From contig JBBQVB010000033.1 in the NCBI GenBank assembly GCA_038211965.1, forward strand, positions 1 through 22,579: DNA of 22,579 bases, given 5' to 3'. The position numbers and the translations under genes were made by a program. Source of the DNA: Glacieibacterium sp038211965. Lineage in GTDB: Bacteria; Pseudomonadota; Alphaproteobacteria; Sphingomonadales; Sphingomonadaceae. Under the pieces are notes generated by a model. It did no database searches and had not been told where the DNA came from. It saw only the letters and a list, made by a program, of their open reading frames with translations. Every line of letters begins with the position of its first letter. Positions within the stretch are counted from its first letter, which is position 1. Below, one piece after another: positions 7,067 to 14,111 of the stretch.

Positions 7067-10000
7067 ATGGTCGCCGGACTGCCGCCTGTTTCGCTCGACG
7101 ACAAATACCGCTTCACCGAAGGGCGGGTGTTCATGTCGGGCGTCCAGGCGCTGGTCCGCCTGCCGCTCGTCCAGCGCGCCCGCGACCGCGCGGCAGGGCT
7201 CAACACCGGCGGCTTCATCTCGGGCTATCGGGGGTCGCCCCTCGGCAACTACGACCAGGAGCTGTGGCGGACCAAGAAGCTGCTCGCCGAGAATAACATC
7301 GTCTTTCAGCCCGGCGTCAACGAGGAGCTCGGCGCGACGGCGGTGTGGGGCTCGCAGCACGTCGGCATGCGCCCCGGCGCGACAGTCGATGGCGTGTTCG
7401 GCATCTGGTACGGCAAGGGCCCCGGCCTCGACCGTACGATGGATGTGTTGAAGCACGCGAACGCTGCGGGCACGAGCCCCCACGGCGGCGTCCTGGCGAT
7501 CGTCGGCGACGACCACGGGGCCAAGTCGAGCACCCTGCCACACCAGTCCGACCATAATTTCCAGGCGGCGTTCGTGCCGTTCCTCGCGCCGTCGTCGGTG
7601 CATGAATTCGTCGAATACGGGCTGCTCGGCTTCGCTATGAGCCGCTTCGCGGGCACATGGGTGGGCTTCAAGGCGACCGCCGACACCGTCGAGACCTCGG
7701 CCACCATCGACCTTGCCAACGAGTGGAACCCGATAATCCTGCCACCCTTCGATTTCCCGGAGGGCGGTATCCACATCCGCGGCGGCGACATCTGGCGCGA
7801 GGAGGATACCCGCCTCCAGCGCTTCAAGGGCTTCGCGGCGCTCGCTTTCGCGAAGGCCAACCGTATCGACCGCATCGTCTGGGACACGCCCAAACCCCGC
7901 TTCGGCATCATAACGACGGGCAAGGCGCATGCCGACACGATGGAGGCGCTCGCCGAACTCGGCATCGACGAACGCGTCGCGGCGGATGTCGGCCTGCGCG
8001 TCTACAAGGTCGGCATGCCGTGGCCGCTCGAACCCGACGGCATCCGGGCGTTCGCCGAAGGTCTCGAGGAGGTCCTCGTCATCGAGGAGAAGCGCGAGTT
8101 CATCGAGCATCAGCTGCGCTGGCAGCTGTATAACTGGCGCGAAGCGGTGCGCCCGCGCGTCGTCGGCAAGCACGACGAGAACGGCGCGTGGCTGCTGTCG
8201 CCCGACAACGAGCTGACCCCCGGCACCATCGCGCACGTCATCGCGGCGCGCATCCAGAAATACCACGACACCGACGAAATCCGGAACCGGCTGGCATTCT
8301 TCGACGATCAGGCGGGCAAGGCCGAGCGCTACGTCACGCCGATCAAGCGCACCCCGTATTTCTGCTCAGGGTGCCCGCACAACACCTCGACCAAGGCCCC
8401 CGACGGCGCGCGGACGCTGGCGGGCATCGGCTGCCACATCATGGCGCTGTGGATGGACCGCGCCGAGACCTTCACGCAGATGGGCGGCGAGGGTGTGACG
8501 TGGGTCGGCGAAGCGCCGTTCACGACCGAGAAGCATGTCTTCGCCAACCTCGGCGACGGCACCTATTTCCACTCGGGCCTGCTCGCGATCCGCCAGAGCA
8601 TCGCCGCCAAGGTCAACATCACCTACAAGATCCTCTACAACGACGCCGTCGCGATGACCGGCGGCCAGACGCACGACGGCGAGCTATCGGTGCCCCAGAT
8701 CGCCGCACAGATGGTCGCGGAGAACGCCAAGAAGGTCGTCGTGCTGACCGAGGATTTGGGACGCTACAAGGGCGTCAGCCTGCCCGAGAGCGTTCGGCTG
8801 CTCGACCGGTCGGCGCTGCCCGCGATCTCCGACGAGTTCGCCGCGACGCCAGGGTGCACCGTCATCATCTTCGACCAGACCTGCGCCGCCGAGAAGCGCC
8901 GCCGCCGCAAGCGCAAGACGATGGACGACCCCAAGCGCCGCGTCTTCATCAACAGCGCGGTGTGCGAAGGCTGCGGCGACTGTTCGGTCCAGTCGAACTG
9001 CGTCAGCATCGAGCCACTCGAGACCGAATTCGGGCGCAAGCGCCGCATCAACCAGTCGAGCTGCAACAAGGATTACTCCTGCCTCAAGGGCTTTTGCCCG
9101 AGCTTCGTCACGGTGGACGACGCCGAACTGCGCAAGGCGGAGAAGAAGAACCTCGAGAGCATCGACCTGTCGGACGTCGCCGATCCGACGATCCCCGCGG
9201 CGGGCGAGGGCTTCAACATCATGGTCACCGGCATCGGCGGCACCGGCGTGCTGACCGTCTCGGCGCTGCTCGGCACGGCGGGGCATATCGAAGGGCTGCA
9301 GGCGACGACCGCCGACATGGCCGGCCTCGCGCAGAAGGGCGGCGCGGTCTATTCGCACGTCCGCCTCGCCGCCGCCGACACCGTGCTGCGGAGCCCGCGG
9401 ATCATCGCCGGGGCGGCCGACCTCGTGCTGGCGTGCGATGCCGTCGTGGCGGCCGACAAGGCGACGCAGACGCTGATGGTGCCCACCCGCACCGCCGTCG
9501 TCGCCAACGCCGACATCGCCCCGACGAGCGACTTCGTTCGCAACCGCGATCTCGATTTCCGTTCGGCGCAGGTCGAGCGGTCGATCCGCAAGGCCGCCAA
9601 CCCCAACGCCACCGCCTTCGTCGCCGCCGACACGATCGCGGTGGCGCTGCTCGGCGATGCGATCGGAGCGAACATCCTACTGATGGGCTACGCTTGGCAG
9701 GCGGGGCTGATCCCGCTCAAGCTGGCATCGCTCGAGGCTGCGATCGAACTCAACGGGGTCGCGATCCCGTTCAACAAGCGTGCCTTTGCGCTCGGCCGCC
9801 TGCTCGCTGCCGCGCCGCACAAGGTCGCGGCGATGGTCGAGGCAGCAAAGGGTCCGCAGCCCGAAGCCCCCGCGACGACGCTCGACGGGCTGCTCGCCAA
9901 GCGCGTCGCCGACCTGACCGCGTATCAGGACGAGGCCTATGCGGCGCGGTTCACCGGCCTCGTGGCGAAGGTCCGCGCGGCGGGCGACGAGCGGCTGACC

Positions 10001-10510
10001 GAGGCAGTGGCGCGCAGCGCGTACAAGCTGATGGCGTACAAGGATGAGTACGAGGTCGGGCGGCTGTATTCGGACGGTCGCTTCCGCGCCGCGTTCGACG
10101 CGCAGTTCGCGGGCGGCAAGCCGCGCGTTCAGCTCAGTCCGCCGATCTTCGCACGTCCCGACCCGGCGACCGGGCGGCCGCGCAAGTACAGCTTCGGGCC
10201 GTGGATCTTCACGGCCTTCGGCCTGCTGGCGAAGCTCAAAGGGCTGCGCGGCACCGCCTTCGATCCGTTCGGCTACAGCCACGAGCGCCGCGCGGAGCGC
10301 GCCGCGATTGCCTTGTACGAGGCCGATGTCGACCGCCTGCTGAGCGGACTGCGCCCCGACAACACCGCGCTGGCGGTGCAGATCGCCAGCCTGCCGCTCG
10401 ACGTGCGCGGCTTCGGGCCGGTCAGGGCGGCGGCGGCGGAAGCCGTCGCGAAGCGTGCGGCGGCGCTATGGGCGACGTGGCCCGGCGAGGCGGTGCGCGC
10501 GGCGGCGTGA
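7067..10510 (+). CDS. Indolepyruvate ferredoxin oxidoreductase, fused alpha/beta chain
   Basis: A 1147-residue single-chain 2-oxoacid:ferredoxin oxidoreductase. It decarboxylates aryl- or branched-chain pyruvates to the acyl-CoA and passes electrons to ferredoxin. The start has GGGGAG 7 bp upstream. Order of parts: pyrimidine-binding/core domain (1 to about 400); TPP domain with GCPHN near 435 and the GDG...N motif near 496-525; an iron-sulphur segment with C633, C636, C639, C645, then C666, C672, C677; and the gamma domain with GIGGTGVLT near 720 and AGLAQKGGAV near 750. The final about 250 residues are the C-terminal extension of fused aerobic enzymes. All key residues look intact. In aerobic proteobacteria these enzymes act on transamination products of Trp, Phe, Tyr or branched amino acids; the substrate here is inferred. 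Confidence 0.95.
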   Translation: MVAGLPPVSLDDKYRFTEGRVFMSGVQALVRLPLVQRARDRAAGLNTGGFISGYRGSPLGNYDQELWRTKKLLAENNIVFQPGVNEELGATAVWGSQHVGMRPGATVDGVFGIWYGKGPGLDRTMDVLKHANAAGTSPHGGVLAIVGDDHGAKSSTLPHQSDHNFQAAFVPFLAPSSVHEFVEYGLLGFAMSRFAGTWVGFKATADTVETSATIDLANEWNPIILPPFDFPEGGIHIRGGDIWREEDTRLQRFKGFAALAFAKANRIDRIVWDTPKPRFGIITTGKAHADTMEALAELGIDERVAADVGLRVYKVGMPWPLEPDGIRAFAEGLEEVLVIEEKREFIEHQLRWQLYNWREAVRPRVVGKHDENGAWLLSPDNELTPGTIAHVIAARIQKYHDTDEIRNRLAFFDDQAGKAERYVTPIKRTPYFCSGCPHNTSTKAPDGARTLAGIGCHIMALWMDRAETFTQMGGEGVTWVGEAPFTTEKHVFANLGDGTYFHSGLLAIRQSIAAKVNITYKILYNDAVAMTGGQTHDGELSVPQIAAQMVAENAKKVVVLTEDLGRYKGVSLPESVRLLDRSALPAISDEFAATPGCTVIIFDQTCAAEKRRRRKRKTMDDPKRRVFINSAVCEGCGDCSVQSNCVSIEPLETEFGRKRRINQSSCNKDYSCLKGFCPSFVTVDDAELRKAEKKNLESIDLSDVADPTIPAAGEGFNIMVTGIGGTGVLTVSALLGTAGHIEGLQATTADMAGLAQKGGAVYSHVRLAAADTVLRSPRIIAGAADLVLACDAVVAADKATQTLMVPTRTAVVANADIAPTSDFVRNRDLDFRSAQVERSIRKAANPNATAFVAADTIAVALLGDAIGANILLMGYAWQAGLIPLKLASLEAAIELNGVAIPFNKRAFALGRLLAAAPHKVAAMVEAAKGPQPEAPATTLDGLLAKRVADLTAYQDEAYAARFTGLVAKVRAAGDERLTEAVARSAYKLMAYKDEYEVGRLYSDGRFRAAFDAQFAGGKPRVQLSPPIFARPDPATGRPRKYSFGPWIFTAFGLLAKLKGLRGTAFDPFGYSHERRAERAAIALYEADVDRLLSGLRPDNTALAVQIASLPLDVRGFGPVRAAAAEAVAKRAAALWATWPGEAVRAAA

Positions 10511-10513
10511 GCC

Positions 10514-10548
10514 TTGCCGCGCCCCGGCCGCGGCGCTAACCCTGCCGC
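10514..10548 (+). promoter_or_regulatory. Candidate leaderless promoter of ribE
   Basis: TTGCCG (10514-10519) and TAACCC (10537-10542) are 17 bp apart, and the -10 box ends 6 nt before the ribE ATG. Transcription would therefore begin at or next to the start codon. No Shine-Dalgarno is present in this gap, which supports a leaderless message. Weak match to consensus at -10. Confidence 0.4.
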
Positions 10549-11160
10549 ATGTTCACCGGCATCGTCACCGACATCGGCACCGTCCTCGACAGCGAAGCGC
10601 GCGCCGACCTGCGCGTCCGCATACGCACCGCCTACGACACCGGCAGCCTCGCCATCGGCGCGTCGGTGGCCTGCTCGGGCGTCTGCCTGACCATCGTCGA
10701 GAAAGGCCCCGACTGGTTCGCCGTCGACGTCTCGGGCGAGACCCGGTCGAAGTCCGCGCCGCTGTGGACCGCGGGCAAGCGCCTCAACCTCGAACGCGCC
10801 TTGAAGGTCGGCGACGAGTTGGGCGGGCATATCGTCACGGGGCATGTCGATGCGGTGGCACGGCTGACTGCGAGCGCTGCCGAGGGCGGGTCGAAGCGTC
10901 TGAGCTTCGTCGCCCCCACAGCATTGGCAGGCTTCATTGCCGCCAAGGGCTCGATCACCCTCGACGGCGTCTCACTGACGGTCAACGACGTGGCGGACGT
11001 GGGCGACGGGGTGGAGTTCGGGGTCAACATCATTCCCCACACCGCCGCGTGGACGACGCTCGGTGACCTGTCCGAGCCGGGAACCGGGGTCAACGTCGAG
11101 ATCGATGTGCTGGCGCGTTACCTCGGGCGGATGCGCGCGGTCGCGGGCATCGAAACCTGA
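10549..11160 (+). CDS. ribE: Riboflavin synthase, alpha chain
   Basis: A 203-residue riboflavin synthase, which dismutates two 6,7-dimethyl-8-ribityllumazine molecules into riboflavin and the pyrimidinedione. The N-terminus MFTGIVTDIGTV is the family hallmark. The two lumazine-binding beta-barrel repeats are seen as GASVACSGVCLTIVE (first) and KGSITLDGVSLTVNDV (second). GHIVTGHVDAVA marks the middle of the protein. It lies 38 bp after the IOR gene and begins the riboflavin run. The preceding ribD, which usually completes this operon in alphaproteobacteria, is absent here. Confidence 0.97.
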   Translation: MFTGIVTDIGTVLDSEARADLRVRIRTAYDTGSLAIGASVACSGVCLTIVEKGPDWFAVDVSGETRSKSAPLWTAGKRLNLERALKVGDELGGHIVTGHVDAVARLTASAAEGGSKRLSFVAPTALAGFIAAKGSITLDGVSLTVNDVADVGDGVEFGVNIIPHTAAWTTLGDLSEPGTGVNVEIDVLARYLGRMRAVAGIET

Positions 11161-11176
11161 GACCAGGAGATCGACG

Positions 11177-11602
11177 ATGCGCGTCATGGTGTTCGTCAAA
11201 GCTACCGAGGACAGCGAAGCGGGCGTGTTTCCGTCGCACGACGCCTTTGCGGCAATGGACCGCTTCAACGACGAACTGGTCGCCGCCGGGGTCATGGTCG
11301 CCGCCGCCGGGCTGAAGCGCAGTGTCGACGCCAAGCGCATCGCCTTCGACGGCGATACACGCGCGGTCATCGAAGGGCCGTTCGCCCCGGCGGGCGAGCT
11401 CGTCGCGGGCTTCTGGATCTGGGAGGTCGCGGACATGGACGAAGCCGTCGCGTGGGCCAAGCGCTGCCCCAACCCGATGCCGGGACCAAGCGAGATCGAG
11501 CTTCGACCCTACATGGAGGCGGCCGACCTCGCCGAATTCCTGACGCCCGACGAGCTTGTGGCGCCGCGCGACGGGGATCGCGGCAAACTTGGGGTCGCCT
11601 GA
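11177..11602 (+). CDS. YCII/DGPF-domain protein
   Basis: A 141-residue protein of the YCII-related superfamily. The ATG follows AGGAG by 7 bp and lies 16 bp after ribE, so it is probably cotranscribed. The N-terminal MRVMVFVKATEDSEAG and the DTRAVIEGPFAPAGELVAGFWIWEV segment are the usual ferredoxin-like YCII fold with the DGPF-like (EGPF) signature. The middle DEAVAWAKRCPNP and ELRPYMEAADL complete the domain by about residue 115; the last 25 residues are a polar tail. Family members often sit beside ECF sigma genes, but here it interrupts the riboflavin genes. Role unknown; a link to flavin synthesis is only contextual. Confidence 0.88.
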   Translation: MRVMVFVKATEDSEAGVFPSHDAFAAMDRFNDELVAAGVMVAAAGLKRSVDAKRIAFDGDTRAVIEGPFAPAGELVAGFWIWEVADMDEAVAWAKRCPNPMPGPSEIELRPYMEAADLAEFLTPDELVAPRDGDRGKLGVA

Positions 11603-11621
11603 TCGACACCCGAACGCGGGC

Positions 11622-11668
11622 TTGACACCTCGATGTGATGATTTAAGTTGTCCTCACACCGCGATGTG
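11622..11668 (+). promoter_or_regulatory. Promoter region with two 12-bp direct repeats upstream of HTH-ribB
   Basis: CACCTCGATGTG at 11626-11637 and CACCGCGATGTG at 11657-11668 differ at one base and start 31 bp apart, close to three helical turns. The flanking ACA also matches. The first copy is itself a near-palindrome (CAC-TCGA-GTG). It overlaps a TTGACA -35-like box (11622-11627), and weak -10 candidates (TAAGTT, 11644-11649) lie between the repeats. The second ends 12 bp before the ATG. The arrangement looks like a paired operator. Confidence 0.5.
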
Positions 11669-11680
11669 GAAAGCCGTCCC

Positions 11681-12952
11681 ATGAGCAGCATGTTGATCGA
11701 CCGCGTCCGCAGCCTCGTCGCCGAGGGTGGCGTGACCCGCTCGGGGCTTGCCCGCGCCGCCGGACTCCACGCCAACTCGCTGCGCAACCTCGACGACGCC
11801 GACTGGAACCCGACCGCCGAGACGCTCCGCAAGCTCGAGGACCACATCGCGGGCAAGCACCCCGCGCGCGTCATGGCGACGCCTGAGGAAATCATCGACG
11901 AGGCGCGCAATGGGCGCATGTTCATCCTCGTCGACGACGAGGACCGTGAGAACGAGGGCGACCTTGTCATCCCCGCGCAGATGGCGACCCCCGACGCGGT
12001 CAACTTCATGGCGCGCTATGGGCGCGGGCTGATCTGCCTCAGCCTCGCGTCGGAGCGGGTGAAGGCGCTCGGCCTGCCGCTGATGGCAGCGCACAACGGC
12101 ACGCGCCACGCGACCGCCTTCACCGTGTCGATCGAGGCGCGCGAGGGCGTGACGACCGGCATCAGCGCCGCCGACCGCGCGCGGACGATCGCCGTCGCCA
12201 TCGACGCGGGGAAGGACGCGAGCCACATCGTCTCCCCCGGCCACGTCTTCCCGCTGGTGGCGCGCGACGGCGGCGTGCTGGTCCGCGCCGGCCACACCGA
12301 GGCTGCCGTCGACGTCGCGCGGCTGGCGGGGCTCAACCCGAGCGGCGTCATCTGCGAGATCATGAACGATGACGGGACGATGGCGCGGCTGCCCGACCTG
12401 CTCGAGTTCGCGGCGCGCCACGGGCTGCGTATTGGCACGATCCGCGACCTGATCGCCTACCGCCTGCGGCACGACCATCTCGTGCAGTGCGTCGCGAGCG
12501 TACCGCTCGACAGCATCCATGGCGGCCAGTGGACCGCCAAGACCTATGTCAACAAGGCCGAATACGCCGAGCACATGGTCCTCCAGAAGGGCCGCATCGA
12601 GCCGGGCAAGCCGACCCTCGTTCGCGTCCACGCGATGAGCATGTTCACCGATCTGTTCGGCGAGGTCGGCGGCCGCGCCGGGCAGTTGCAGCGCGCGATG
12701 GAGGTCATCGGCGCGGCGGGCGCGGGGATCGTCGTCATCATCCGCGACGCACGCCCCGACGCGATCTCGGCTCAGATGCGCGCGCGCGGCGCGGGCGAGC
12801 CCGTCGAACTGCGCGACTACGGCATCGGCGCGCAAATTCTGGTCGATCTGGGGGTCACTGACATGGTCCTGCTAACCAACGCCCACCGCAACATCGTTGG
12901 GCTGCAGGGCTACGGGTTGAACGTGGTGGGGGAACAGGCGATTCCGGGGTAG
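11681..12952 (+). CDS. ribB: HTH-domain / 3,4-dihydroxy-2-butanone-4-phosphate synthase / degenerate GTP cyclohydrolase II fusion
   Basis: A 423-residue protein in three parts. Residues 1-58 look like a Cro/XRE-type helix-turn-helix (VTRSGLARAAGLHANSLRNL, then WNPTAETLRKLEDHI). Residues about 66-262 are RibB, which makes dihydroxybutanone phosphate from ribulose-5-phosphate. The acidic loop DDEDRENEGDL (85-95), RHATAFTVS, GVTTGISAADRA, SPGHVFPL and RAGHTEAAVD (His205) are intact. Residues about 265-420 resemble GTP cyclohydrolase II, keeping LRDYGIGAQIL and GLQGYGLNVVGE. They lack the CxxGD...CDC zinc cysteines (VHAMSMFTDLFGEVGGRAGQ instead) and the arginine loop, so GCHII activity is not expected. 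The ATG at 11681 follows GGAAAG by 7 bp; an earlier in-frame start adds 11 unrelated residues. Confidence 0.93.
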   Translation: MSSMLIDRVRSLVAEGGVTRSGLARAAGLHANSLRNLDDADWNPTAETLRKLEDHIAGKHPARVMATPEEIIDEARNGRMFILVDDEDRENEGDLVIPAQMATPDAVNFMARYGRGLICLSLASERVKALGLPLMAAHNGTRHATAFTVSIEAREGVTTGISAADRARTIAVAIDAGKDASHIVSPGHVFPLVARDGGVLVRAGHTEAAVDVARLAGLNPSGVICEIMNDDGTMARLPDLLEFAARHGLRIGTIRDLIAYRLRHDHLVQCVASVPLDSIHGGQWTAKTYVNKAEYAEHMVLQKGRIEPGKPTLVRVHAMSMFTDLFGEVGGRAGQLQRAMEVIGAAGAGIVVIIRDARPDAISAQMRARGAGEPVELRDYGIGAQILVDLGVTDMVLLTNAHRNIVGLQGYGLNVVGEQAIPG

Positions 12953-12956
12953 CTGT

Positions 12957-13100
12957 CTCCCCCTCCCCTCCCGGTGAGCGTTTGCGAACCGTGAGAGGGG
13001 AGGGTTGGGGTGGGATGTCGCCTCACGCGACGGCTTTCCCTTGTGGTACGACACCCCACCCCAACCTCCCCTCTCTCCGCTGCGCGGGGAGGGGAGGGAG
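12957..13100. repeat. REP/MITE-like inverted-repeat element in the rib operon
   Basis: The gap between the RibB-type gene and ribH is almost filled by nested inverted repeats. The outer arms are CTCCCCCTCCCCTCCC (12957-12972) and GGGGAGGGGAGGGAG (13086-13100). The inner arms of about 21 bp, 12993-13014 and 13055-13075, differ by a one-base indel. The about 40-bp centre (13015-13054) is unpaired. Purine/pyrimidine-rich palindromes of this type occur as dispersed repeats in many sphingomonad genomes. No FMN riboswitch is recognisable here. The RNA would fold into a large hairpin between the cistrons. Confidence 0.72.
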
Positions 13101-13124
13101 CAGCAAGAAGGATCCGCATCAGCA

Positions 13125-13553
13125 ATGCCCCACATCCTCATCGTCGAAGCCCGCTTCTACGCCGCCCTCGCCGACGCGCTGTTGGACGGCGCGCGCGCCG
13201 CGCTTGACGCGGGCGGGGCGACGCATGAGACGCTGACCGTCCCAGGCGCGCTCGAAATCCCCGCCGCCGTGGCACGCGCCAGCGAGAGCGGGCAGTTCGA
13301 CGCCTATGTCGCGCTGGGTACCGTCATTCGCGGTGAGACCTATCATTTCGAGATCGTCGCGGGCGAGAGCGCGCGCGGGCTGATGGCGCTGAGCCTCGAC
13401 GGGCTGGCGATCGGCAACGGCATCCTGACCGTCGAAAACGAGGCGCAGGCGTGGGCGCGCGCGCGGGCGTCGGAGAAGGACAAGGGCGGCGAAGCGGCGA
13501 GGGCGGCGCTGGCGATGCTGGCGGTGGCGGAACGGTTCGCGCCTGCACGGTGA
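13125..13553 (+). CDS. ribH: 6,7-dimethyl-8-ribityllumazine synthase
   Basis: A 142-residue lumazine synthase, which condenses dihydroxybutanone phosphate with the ribitylamino-pyrimidine to give the substrate of RibE. Motifs: ILIVEARFYAALAD at the start, VPGALEIPAAV, and ALGTVIRGETYHFEIVAGESARGL with the catalytic His in TYHFE. GNGILTVENEAQAWARA follows. The frame is open upstream through the inverted repeat, but that part is repeat-encoded nonsense, so the ATG at 13125 is chosen. Its ribosome site (AAGGA at 13108-13112) is rather far away. It lies 32 bp before nusB. Confidence 0.96.
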   Translation: MPHILIVEARFYAALADALLDGARAALDAGGATHETLTVPGALEIPAAVARASESGQFDAYVALGTVIRGETYHFEIVAGESARGLMALSLDGLAIGNGILTVENEAQAWARARASEKDKGGEAARAALAMLAVAERFAPAR

Positions 13554-13585
13554 CACAGCGCCATCGTCCCGCTACACGCCCGGCG
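13550..13585 (+). promoter_or_regulatory. Candidate leaderless promoter of nusB
   Basis: GTGACA (13550-13555) and TACACG (13573-13578) are spaced 17 bp. The -10 box ends 7 nt before the nusB ATG, and no Shine-Dalgarno is visible. The same geometry is seen before ribE. The -35 box overlaps the ribH stop codon. Moderate to weak evidence. Confidence 0.38.
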
Positions 13586-14053
13586 ATGGCAGCCTCCTCC
13601 AAGAAGAAGCCGCGCACCGGCAACGCGCGTTCCGCAGCGCGGCTGGCGGCGGTGCAGGCGTTGTACCAGCGCGAGATGCAGGGCGGCAGCGTCCCCGCGC
13701 TGCTGCATGAGTTCCACCGCCACCGCCTCGGCGCGACGATCGAAGGGGCCGAGTATCGCGAGGCCGATATCGACTTCTTCAACGACGTCGTCGCGGGAGC
13801 AGGCGCGCGCGAGGCCGAAATCGACGCGCTGGTGACTGGGGCGCTGGCAGCGGGCTGGGCACTCGACCGCCTCGACCGGCCGATGCGCGCGCTGCTCCGC
13901 GCCGGGGTCTACGAGCTGATCGCGCGGCCCGACGTGCCCGCCGCCGCCGTCGTCGACGAATATGTCGACGTCGCGCACGCCTTCTACGAGCCGCGTGAGG
14001 CGGGATTCGTCAACGCATTGCTCGATACGGTGGCGCGGCAGGTGCGGGGGTAG
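13586..14053 (+). CDS. nusB: Transcription antitermination factor NusB
   Basis: A 155-residue all-helical NusB, which with NusE (S10) binds boxA RNA for antitermination of rRNA transcription. The N-terminal basic stretch and ARSAARLAAVQALYQREMQGG are the Arg-rich RNA-binding helix. RPMRALLRAGVYELIARPDVPAAAVVDEYVDVAHAF (read in two parts) and the ending EAGFVNALLDTVARQV are the family signature helices. Length is normal. The chosen ATG has no ribosome site; longer in-frame starts lie inside ribH and have no similarity. It sits in the usual alphaproteobacterial ribH-nusB-thiL order. Confidence 0.95.
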   Translation: MAASSKKKPRTGNARSAARLAAVQALYQREMQGGSVPALLHEFHRHRLGATIEGAEYREADIDFFNDVVAGAGAREAEIDALVTGALAAGWALDRLDRPMRALLRAGVYELIARPDVPAAAVVDEYVDVAHAFYEPREAGFVNALLDTVARQVRG

Positions 14054-14087
14054 TGCTTACCGTTACGGTTCACGGCATGTCATAAAA

Positions 14088-14103
14088 TGTTCCACGTGGA
14101 ACG
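14088..14103. promoter_or_regulatory. parS-like ParB-binding site
   Basis: The 16-mer TGTTCCACGTGGAACG contains the perfect 14-bp palindrome GTTCCACGTGGAAC (14089-14102). It matches the general parS consensus TGTTnCACGTGnAACA at all but the last base. It lies in the 58-bp gap between nusB and thiL, 8 bp before the thiL ATG. In other bacteria parS sites cluster within tens of kilobases of oriC and nucleate ParB for chromosome segregation. ParB binding is inferred from the motif only. Confidence 0.6.
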
Positions 14104-14111
14104 TTCCTGCG

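Noticed and set aside
8188..10047. 619-residue plus-strand frame inside the IOR gene
   Set aside because: Composition is Arg/Gly/Pro/His nonsense, typical of the shifted frame in GC-rich DNA; the overlapping frame encodes all IOR motifs.
11681..12952. Calling this gene a bifunctional RibBA
   Set aside because: The GTP cyclohydrolase II half lacks the zinc cysteines, so bifunctionality is not supported.
12957..13100. CRISPR array
   Set aside because: The repeats are inverted, not regularly spaced direct repeats, and no cas gene is present.
12953..13124. FMN riboswitch upstream of ribH
   Set aside because: The structure is explained by simple nested inverted repeats; I could not find the conserved RFN core sequences.
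13005..13124. Longer ribH start inside the inverted repeat
   Set aside because: The extra 40 residues are encoded by repeat DNA and lumazine synthases begin close to the HILIVEARFY segment.
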